Below are positions 1 to 4,627 of a DNA stretch of 5,758 nucleotides, in pieces. Source of the DNA: Clostridia bacterium (lineage in GTDB: Bacteria > Bacillota > Clostridia > Oscillospirales > CAG-272); NCBI GenBank assembly GCA_017958705.1, contig JAGDCE010000298.1:1-5758 (forward strand), given 5' to 3'. Under the pieces are notes generated by a model, which made no database searches, was not told the origin of the DNA, and worked only from the letters and a program-made list of their open reading frames with translations. Within the stretch, counting starts at the first letter, position 1, and each line of letters opens with the position of its first letter. A program made the translations under genes and the position numbers.

Positions 1-1
1 C

Positions 2-826
2 GTGGCGGATTCAGTCTGGAAGCGCAGCGATCTTGACGATTTCAAGTCCGAATACAAGCTGAGACTTGAGATGTACAACGCCAGGTACGATTCGTTCGAC
101 GGTCCCGATATCATAAAGAAAGTCAACGACTGGGCGAACGAAAAGACGGAAGGCCTGATCCCGAGAGTTCTTCCGGACGATTACGATACCGAGAACCTCG
201 CGGTCATCCTCGCCAACGCTTTATACTACAAAAACGGGTGGAATTACGAGTTTTCCGAGCTCGGCGAGCAGGATTTCAGGACCGGCGGCGGTGAGAAAGT
301 GAAGAAAAACTTCATAGCGTCCGAGGGATACTGCGCTTATTACGAGGACGCCGAAACGCGTCTCGTGATCGTGCCGATGGATAACGGCGTAAACATGGTG
401 TTCGTGATAGGCAGTGCCTCCGGTCTGTCCGGGAAGATAGCGCAGGCGAAGAGCACAAATGTCAGAGTTATCATACCTGAATTCACGACGGAGACGTCTC
501 TTGACAACGGCGAGCTTGTCGGCTTTCTCGGATCGCTCGGGATAACCGACGTTTTCTATCCGGGCAGATCGGATCTTACCGGGATGATCGAGGGCAAGGA
601 CGATCTATACGTCAGCGACATAATACAGAAAGCCAAGATAAAACTCGACAAAACCGGCGTCGAGGCGGCCGCCGTCACGGTGATATCCGTAAAGGACACT
701 GCCGCTGTCGCCGATCCGGTCATATTCAATGCGAACGAACCGTTCCGTTTCTATATCACGACCGGCGAATCCGGCTGGACGAACGACTCCGGCGTCGTGC
801 TTTTCGAAGGCAGGGTATCCGAATAA
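2..826 (+). CDS. Serpin (serine/cysteine protease inhibitor), C-terminal part, 5' end outside window
   Basis: Serpins trap proteases by inserting a cleaved reactive-centre loop into a beta-sheet. The 274 visible residues lack roughly the first 100 or more of a usual 370-420, so the true start and any signal peptide lie upstream; the GTG at 2 is just an in-frame codon. Recognisable parts: helix F (VNDWANEKTEGLIPRVL, 41-57), strand s3A (NALYYKNGW, 72-80, with the Asn and breach Trp at the spacing of antitrypsin N186/W194), strand IPEF (158-161), and hinge GVEAAAVT (219-226). The loop has the same length as antithrombin's, which places P1-P1' at Thr233-Ala234. FNANEPFRF (242-250) and VVLFEGRV (265-272) close the fold. 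The small-residue P12-P9 stretch (AAAV) indicates an inhibitory serpin. Oddities: P17 is Lys217 instead of the usual Glu, and the shutter His (antitrypsin H334) is Gln209. The family call is firm; the target protease is unknown. Clostridial relatives (siropins of Eubacterium siraeum) inhibit elastase-like proteases. Confidence 0.93.
   Translation: MADSVWKRSDLDDFKSEYKLRLEMYNARYDSFDGPDIIKKVNDWANEKTEGLIPRVLPDDYDTENLAVILANALYYKNGWNYEFSELGEQDFRTGGGEKVKKNFIASEGYCAYYEDAETRLVIVPMDNGVNMVFVIGSASGLSGKIAQAKSTNVRVIIPEFTTETSLDNGELVGFLGSLGITDVFYPGRSDLTGMIEGKDDLYVSDIIQKAKIKLDKTGVEAAAVTVISVKDTAAVADPVIFNANEPFRFYITTGESGWTNDSGVVLFEGRVSE
656..700 (+). other. Serpin reactive-centre loop, P15 to P1
   Basis: Codons for residues 219-233 encode the mobile loop from P15 Gly to P1 Thr. 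Aligned without gaps to antithrombin from the hinge Gly to the conserved Pro-Phe (30 residues in both), the scissile bond is Thr233-Ala234. P4-P3-P2-P1 reads Val-Lys-Asp-Thr. A small uncharged P1 points away from trypsin-like and towards elastase-like or broad-specificity proteases. The specificity is inference; a shift of the cleavage site by a residue or two is possible, as in other serpins. Confidence 0.7.
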
Positions 827-844
827 AAAAAGCGCCGGCGGCGC
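825..844 (-). terminator. Possible minus-strand terminator-like hairpin in the serpin-GH43 gap
   Basis: GCGCC at 832-836 pairs with GGCGC at 840-844 around a 3-nt loop. Seven A's at 825-831 flank it on the left, so on the minus strand an all-G/C 5-bp stem is followed by a T7 tract. It could stop antisense transcription entering the serpin gene. The stem is short, and no minus-strand gene ends here, so function is uncertain. In the + direction there is no T tract, so it does not interrupt the serpin-GH43 operon. Confidence 0.3.
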
Positions 845-849
845 GTATC

Positions 850-854
850 AGGAG
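850..854 (+). promoter_or_regulatory. Ribosome binding site that fixes the GH43 start
   Basis: AGGAG lies 6 nt before the ATG at 861. The reading frame stays open back to an ATG at 729 inside the serpin gene, but that start has no such site and would add 44 residues without resemblance to the family. This site therefore decides for 861. Confidence 0.85.
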
Positions 855-860
855 AAGCAA

Positions 861-1922
861 ATGCAGCAATACGGCAGTATTAAGCCCGGGCAGGTATGGC
901 TCGACACGAAGGGCGAGCGCATACAGGCGCACGGCGGCTCCGTCACGTTTATTGACGGTTATTATTACTGGTACGGTGAAAACAAGCAGTTCACCGACCC
1001 GGAAAAACACATATGGCACTGGGGCGTCCGCGCGTACAGATCTGCCGATCTGTACAACTGGGACGACATCGGGCTGATCATACCGCCCGATACGGAAAAC
1101 GAAAACAGCAGCATACATCCGTCGTCGATGATGGACCGCCCGCATATCATCTACAACAAAAAGACGAAAAAGTTCGTCTGCTGGCTCAAGATCATGGAAA
1201 AGGACGGCACGCAGAGCGAAACGGTGCTTACCGCGGACGTCTTCACCGGGCCTTACACGATCGTGCGCGAGCGGCTTTATCCGCTCGGCATGAGCGCCGG
1301 GGATTTCGATCTCGCGGTCGCCCGGGACGGCAAGGCGTATTACTACTTCGAGCGCGTGCATTCGGAGACGATCTGCGCCGATCTGACGCCGGATTACACG
1401 GACGTCACCGGCTATTATTCGACGCATTTCCCGCGCAGTCATCCGCCGTACGTACGCGAGGCGACGGCGCATTTCGTCCGCGGCGGAAAGCATTATCTGA
1501 TAACGTCGGGTACGACGGGATATATGCCGAATCCGTCCGAGGCGGCCGTCGCCGACACCTGGCACGGTCCTTACACCGTGCTCGGCGACCCGCACCCGTC
1601 GGACACGAGCCGCACGTCGTTTCACAGTCAGATATCGAGCGTGTTCAAGGTTCCCGGCAAAAAGGATCTGTATATCGCCTGCGCCGACCGCTGGATGCCG
1701 AACGCAATGGACGTGCCGTACGAAAAATACGAGCGCGCGTACGATCTGCTCTTCCGCGACGACAGCACCGCGGCAGAGCGCGCGGAGGCGTCGGAGATAA
1801 TGAGATCGCTGCCGAAAGAGCGCACGGCGCTCGCCGATTACGTGTGGCTGCCGCTACGCTTCGAGGGCGGGCGCGTCGTGATAGACTGGCGCGACGAATG
1901 GCGTATAGAGGATTTTGATTGA
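861..1922 (+). CDS. GH43-like glycoside hydrolase (exo-beta-1,3-galactanase-related, cytoplasmic)
   Basis: A 353-residue five-bladed beta-propeller glycosidase. Family signatures in order: GQVWLDTKGERIQAHGG (10-26), GYYYWYGENK (33-42), MDRPHIIYN (91-99), DFDLAV (148-153), YVREATAHF (197-205), YLITSGTTGYMPN (212-224), HSQISSVF (255-262), CADRWMPN (274-281) and YVWLPLRF (327-334). The layout resembles exo-beta-1,3-galactanases of GH43 subfamily 24 and related subfamilies. In the fungal enzyme Pc1,3Gal43A a Glu in the REA motif is the acid and a Gln in the SQ motif replaces the usual Asp base; here these would be Glu200 and Gln257. There is no signal peptide or membrane segment, so it should act in the cytoplasm on imported oligosaccharides, probably galactose- or arabinose-containing. 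It follows the serpin by 34 nt and precedes a terminator, so it is the last gene of that operon. The exact substrate cannot be read from sequence. Confidence 0.88.
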   Translation: MQQYGSIKPGQVWLDTKGERIQAHGGSVTFIDGYYYWYGENKQFTDPEKHIWHWGVRAYRSADLYNWDDIGLIIPPDTENENSSIHPSSMMDRPHIIYNKKTKKFVCWLKIMEKDGTQSETVLTADVFTGPYTIVRERLYPLGMSAGDFDLAVARDGKAYYYFERVHSETICADLTPDYTDVTGYYSTHFPRSHPPYVREATAHFVRGGKHYLITSGTTGYMPNPSEAAVADTWHGPYTVLGDPHPSDTSRTSFHSQISSVFKVPGKKDLYIACADRWMPNAMDVPYEKYERAYDLLFRDDSTAAERAEASEIMRSLPKERTALADYVWLPLRFEGGRVVIDWRDEWRIEDFD

Positions 1923-1931
1923 AATAACGTA

Positions 1932-1981
1932 CCCGCTTTGACGGCTTCCGATCCCGGAGTTCGTCAAAGCGGGCTTTTTTT
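1932..1981 (+). terminator. Intrinsic terminator of the serpin-GH43 operon
   Basis: A perfect 12-bp stem (CCCGCTTTGACG at 1932-1943, CGTCAAAGCGGG at 1962-1973) is followed one base later by T7 (1975-1981). The 18-nt loop contains a smaller inner stem, TCCG 1947-1950 with CGGA 1955-1958. It starts 10 nt after the GH43 stop codon. On the minus strand the hairpin is followed only by a broken T-rich stretch (TACGTTATTTC), so it would be at best a weak terminator for the convergent gene. Confidence 0.95.
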
Positions 1982-2016
1982 ATCATCTAAATTGCTCTCA
2001 TACGCTCGCAGTTAAA

Positions 2017-2144
2017 TTCAGCTCGCCGTCAGGCGAATTTAGCTGACCGAAGGTCAATTTAGCTCGCCGAAGGCGAATTTAGCTGAGCGAAGCTCAATTT
2101 AGCTCGGCGCAGCCGAATTCAGCTCGCCGAAGGCGAATCTAGCT
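2017..2144. repeat. Tandem array of six covarying 20-bp hairpin repeats
   Basis: Each unit is AATTTAGC (with C/T variants) followed by a 5-bp hairpin with a tiny loop. Arms and loops: TCGCC/GGCGA loop GTCA (2023-2036); TGACC/GGTCA loop GAA (2044-2056); TCGCC/GGCGA loop GAA (2064-2076); TGAGC/GCTCA loop GAA (2084-2096); TCGGC/GCCGA loop GCA (2104-2116); TCGCC/GGCGA loop GAA (2124-2136). AGCT recurs at 2020, 2041, 2061, 2081, 2101, 2121 and 2141, a strict 20-bp period except the first unit, which is 1 bp longer because of its 4-nt loop. Three of the five stem pairs vary between units and every change is compensated. The array starts 36 bp after the terminator and ends 1 nt from the stop of the minus-strand lipoprotein gene, so it would be transcribed as that gene's 3' untranslated region. 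There is no open frame of interest and no cas gene. Function unknown. Confidence 0.92.
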
Positions 2145-2145
2145 T

Positions 2146-4455
2146 TCACTTGTTGTATATCTCGACTTCCGACGCCTGGAAGATATGTCCGTCGTTGAAG
2201 CCCTCCTGATCGCGGAGCTTATACGCGAACACCCGCACGTATCTTGCTCTGTACGTTTTATCGAGCGTGCAGACCGAGGGTTTACGGTTCACCGGAATCT
2301 TTGGCACGTCGCACTCGTATATGCTTGTGAAATCCTTCCCGTCGTCCGATATCTCGATCCTGAATTTATACGGGAAATTCTGACCGTCGCCGCGCGGGTA
2401 CACGTCGACTTCGTTGAATTCGAGCGGCGCGGCAAGGTCGATCAGGATCCACTCCTCGCCGTCCTCCGTTTCATGCTGATTCAGCGCGGAGCTGTAATTC
2501 GTCTCTCTGTCGCCGTCCGTCAGATTCTCCTTGCGCCACGCTCCGCCAAGCTCCGTCCTGACTCTGACAGCCTTGCCCAACGCCACGTTCGTCCCCTTTT
2601 CAACGGCGGTGGGGTCGGTGTAGAACGCGCCGTTGTCGGGCGCCGGGACGGATCCTCCGTTATAAATCTCGATCTCGCCGATCTCGAATCCGCCCTGTTC
2701 GCACCCGCGCAGGACCGTCAGCCGGACGTATCTGCCCTCGGTGCGGTCGAACGTGAACGACGGGATCGCGTGAAGCGCGTCGTCGTATTCTTTGCGCTCG
2801 ACCAGCGTTTCATACGTTTTGCCGTCCGATGAAACTTCTATTCTGAAGTCGCGCGGGAACGTCTGCCCTCTCGTATAATTCGTCCCGGTCGGGTAGATAT
2901 CCACGCGGTCGAACGCCGTGACTCTGCCGAGATCGACCTCGAGATATCCGGTGTCGGCCTCGCTGCGGTAGCCGTATGATTCTCCGGAGGAGCCGCCGCG
3001 CACGCCGTCGTTTACGCAGTACGTGTAAAAGCCCGCTCCGGGATATACCGCCGCCGCGGCGACCGCTTTGTCCTGCGCTATGTTTTCGCCGGCGTCGTAT
3101 TCCCGGTCGACTATATTGTCCTTTTTGCCGACGGCGTATATCCTGAAGCCTCCCGGCTTGAACGTCGCGGTGAAACTGCCGGTCGATATATCCACGGGAT
3201 CGTAGCTGCCTTCCGTGCAGTCGAACAGCTGCGTTATCCTGTCGGACACGGTGAACTCGCAGGTGACCCCTTTCTTATAATGCTTGTTCACGAGCATGAC
3301 GTAGTCGCGCCCGGTCTCCCGGTCCTCCATGAGCGAGATGATCAACGCGTTTTTTCCGTAGAAGGGGACGTCGTCGCTCGTGCAGCGCGTTACGCTCTGC
3401 TCCGTGCCCTTCGTATGATAGACCTTTACCGCGTCGAGCCTGCGCAGCAGCGTGCCGACCCTGAGTATATCGGCGTTTATCTGCGCGACGTCGTCGTAGA
3501 TGTCGGTCTTGTCGCCGTACGGCGAGATTATCGCGTAATCCGCGGGATCGCAGAAGCCGGTCGTCCACCACGTGAAATACGTCATGGATTTGATACCGTA
3601 AGCGAGACAGGTCGACATCTGGTATCTTATCTCGTTGCCGTTGGTGCGGCGGAAGTTGTTATGTTCTCCGATCGACTGGATGTAGCACGCCGTCGGCACG
3701 TCGTATTTCAGACCGATCTGTCTGATTATTTCGAGATTGTGAAACATCGTGTCCGGATCGCCGCCGTCATACGGGTACGGATAATGGTCGTAGCTGAGAT
3801 AACCGTAATCCTCCTTGCCCGCGGCGACGATCGTATCCTCGATGAAGCCCTTGTAATCGTCGAATATCCACGTCGCGAAATACGGCAGGAAATTGAGCCT
3901 CGGCATCAGACCGCCCCTCTTCACCGCGGCGCAGACTTTCGCGTACGTCCACGGCTGGGCCGGTTCGTCCTTCACGTGCATCGACGTGATCGTCGGGTCC
4001 TTCGCCAGTTCTTTCACGTACCCGGTGATCTCGTCTTCCGTCATAGCGAGCAGGTTTTTGCCGTCGACTCCGGCGTTGTACGTGATCTTTATGCCGCGTT
4101 CCTTCGCGAGCCTTATCTGCTCGTTGCTGACCTCTTTGTTTATCGCGCCGTTGCTGTTAGTCACTTCAATAAACGTTATATTCGCGTCGCGGATCCAGTC
4201 GTACTGCTCCGGCGTTGTGAAATCGTGCGGAGGCTCGTAGAAAATGCCGATCTCGATGTTGTCTCCCTCCGGGAACACGTCGGGCGCGTCGTCCGGCTCC
4301 GTCTCCGGCGCGGTATCCGGGGCGGACGCCGTCGTCTCCGGCTCCGTTAAGGTCTGTGTGTCCGCGTCGCCCGAAGTGCATGCAACGCAGCCGAGAAGCA
4401 GCGCGGAAAGCAGCGCCGCGGAGACTGTCACGCGTTTCAATATCCTGTTTTTCAC
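2146..4455 (-). CDS. Exported lipoprotein, TIM-barrel glycoside-hydrolase-like with two discoidin/CBM32-like domains
   Basis: A 769-residue surface protein. Residues 1-22 are a lipoprotein signal (basic NRILKR, hydrophobic core, LLGC with the lipidated Cys at 23). Residues 30-62 form an acidic Thr/Pro/Glu-rich linker. Residues about 66-335 look like a (beta/alpha)8 barrel: IEIGIFYEPP (67-76), ITSMHVKDEP (156-165), LSYDHYPYPYDGG (220-232), PTACYIQSIGEHNN (254-267), MTYFTWWTTG (291-300). Candidate catalytic residues are Glu164 on strand 4 and Glu264 near strand 7 if it is a clan GH-A enzyme; the adjacent Asp163-Glu164 pair also recalls substrate-assisted families such as GH123. A beta-sandwich follows (about 343-443). 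Two F5/8-type C domains (about 455-599 and 620-769) each run from a GEN/GTN-start strand through FPxxFRIEsSDG-like motifs to RYVR and a terminal E[IV]EIYN. Start is GTG, preceded by an in-frame TAA and an AAAGGAG site. It probably binds and cleaves a glycan at the cell surface. I cannot assign a GH family or substrate. Confidence 0.85.
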   Translation of the reverse strand: MKNRILKRVTVSAALLSALLLGCVACTSGDADTQTLTEPETTASAPDTAPETEPDDAPDVFPEGDNIEIGIFYEPPHDFTTPEQYDWIRDANITFIEVTNSNGAINKEVSNEQIRLAKERGIKITYNAGVDGKNLLAMTEDEITGYVKELAKDPTITSMHVKDEPAQPWTYAKVCAAVKRGGLMPRLNFLPYFATWIFDDYKGFIEDTIVAAGKEDYGYLSYDHYPYPYDGGDPDTMFHNLEIIRQIGLKYDVPTACYIQSIGEHNNFRRTNGNEIRYQMSTCLAYGIKSMTYFTWWTTGFCDPADYAIISPYGDKTDIYDDVAQINADILRVGTLLRRLDAVKVYHTKGTEQSVTRCTSDDVPFYGKNALIISLMEDRETGRDYVMLVNKHYKKGVTCEFTVSDRITQLFDCTEGSYDPVDISTGSFTATFKPGGFRIYAVGKKDNIVDREYDAGENIAQDKAVAAAAVYPGAGFYTYCVNDGVRGGSSGESYGYRSEADTGYLEVDLGRVTAFDRVDIYPTGTNYTRGQTFPRDFRIEVSSDGKTYETLVERKEYDDALHAIPSFTFDRTEGRYVRLTVLRGCEQGGFEIGEIEIYNGGSVPAPDNGAFYTDPTAVEKGTNVALGKAVRVRTELGGAWRKENLTDGDRETNYSSALNQHETEDGEEWILIDLAAPLEFNEVDVYPRGDGQNFPYKFRIEISDDGKDFTSIYECDVPKIPVNRKPSVCTLDKTYRARYVRVFAYKLRDQEGFNDGHIFQASEVEIYNK

Positions 4456-4463
4456 TTAAGAGA

Positions 4464-4470
4464 CTCCTTT
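4464..4470 (-). promoter_or_regulatory. Ribosome binding site for the GTG-started lipoprotein gene
   Basis: On the minus strand AAAGGAG is followed by 8 nt and GTG (4455-4453). The codon immediately before GTG in this frame is TAA (4458-4456), so translation cannot start further upstream, and the next residues form an ideal lipoprotein signal. The GTG start is therefore well supported. Confidence 0.9.
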
Positions 4471-4487
4471 CTTACAGGGCTGTATCC

Positions 4488-4516
4488 ATTATACCCCTTT
4501 CGACGGCGTTTGTCAA
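4488..4516 (-). promoter_or_regulatory. Perfect consensus sigma-A promoter for the lipoprotein gene
   Basis: On the minus strand TTGACA (4516-4511) and TATAAT (4493-4488) are separated by exactly 17 bp. Both hexamers match the consensus in all positions. Transcription should start near 4481, giving a leader of roughly 25 nt with the ribosome site. No operator is obvious downstream of the start. Confidence 0.88.
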
Positions 4517-4545
4517 GACGGACGGACCTCCGTCTTTCTTTTTTT
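4515..4545 (+). terminator. Terminator-like hairpin between divergent promoters
   Basis: AAGACGGA (4515-4522) pairs perfectly with TCCGTCTT (4529-4536) around a 6-nt loop, followed by TTTCTTTTTTT (4535-4545). This is an intrinsic terminator shape for the + strand, yet no + strand gene lies immediately upstream; the region to its left is antisense to the lipoprotein gene. It would stop antisense transcripts from running into thrH. Its left arm overlaps the -35 box of the minus-strand promoter by two bases. On the minus strand the same bases are an A-rich tract upstream of that -35 box, an alternative explanation. Confidence 0.6.
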
Positions 4546-4553
4546 ACCGTTTT

Positions 4554-4565
4554 GTATTTAAATAC
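4554..4565. promoter_or_regulatory. 12-bp perfect palindrome just upstream of the thrH -35 box
   Basis: GTATTTAAATAC is a perfect palindrome ending 2 bp before TTGACA of the thrH promoter. It could be a dimeric regulator's site or an A/T-rich UP-like element contacting RNA polymerase alpha subunits. A palindrome this A/T-rich can arise by chance, so the role is uncertain. Confidence 0.4.
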
Positions 4566-4567
4566 TG

Positions 4568-4596
4568 TTGACATTATCGTTTTGCCGTGATATACT
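4568..4596 (+). promoter_or_regulatory. Sigma-A promoter of the thrH-pyk operon
   Basis: TTGACA (4568-4573), a 17-bp spacer and TATACT (4591-4596), with TG at 4588-4589 giving an extended -10 element. The predicted start near 4603 leaves a leader of about 25 nt. This is a strong constitutive-type promoter, fitting a glycolytic operon. Confidence 0.88.
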
Positions 4597-4613
4597 TAGA
4601 ACAGCGAAATACA

Positions 4614-4618
4614 AGGAG
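4614..4618 (+). promoter_or_regulatory. Ribosome binding site that fixes the thrH start
   Basis: AGGAG lies 9 nt before ATG at 4628. An earlier ATG at 4623 is in another frame, and the frame open from 4568 overlaps the promoter itself, so 4628 is the only sensible start. The protein then begins directly with the catalytic DLEG motif, as in the family. Confidence 0.85.
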
Positions 4619-4627
4619 AACGATGTT

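Noticed and set aside
729..860. Upstream start for the GH43 gene overlapping the serpin end
   Set aside because: The extra 44 residues are the serpin loop region read out of frame and no ribosome site precedes 729, whereas 861 has AGGAG at proper spacing.
756..1625. Minus-strand open frame of 289 codons opposite the GH43 gene
   Set aside because: Very Arg-rich shadow of a well-supported gene, with no family resemblance or promoter.
1013..1918. + strand open frame of 301 codons in another frame of the GH43 gene
   Set aside because: Arg/Ala-rich out-of-frame translation fully inside the GH43 gene.
1982..2016. A decayed seventh hairpin unit or leader left of the array
   Set aside because: AAATT motifs recur here, but the stretch GCTCTCATACGCTCGCAG does not form the 5-bp stem with a GNA loop. 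It could be a conserved boundary of the element but this cannot be judged from one copy.
2017..2144. CRISPR array
   Set aside because: The repeated spacer-like element is only about 8 bp and the period is 20 bp; the variable part is itself a palindromic stem, not a unique spacer, and no cas gene is present.
2185..2832. + strand open frame of 215 codons downstream of the hairpin array
   Set aside because: Antisense to the discoidin domains of the lipoprotein; low-complexity shadow composition.
3280..4350. Long + strand open frame of 356 codons opposite the lipoprotein gene
   Set aside because: It lies wholly antisense to a gene with a clear signal peptide, promoter and domains. Its Arg/Val-rich composition is that of a shadow frame, and it has no ribosome site.
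4456..4627. Riboswitch or T-box in the divergent region
   Set aside because: Both predicted leaders are only about 25 nt, too short for a known riboswitch or T-box.
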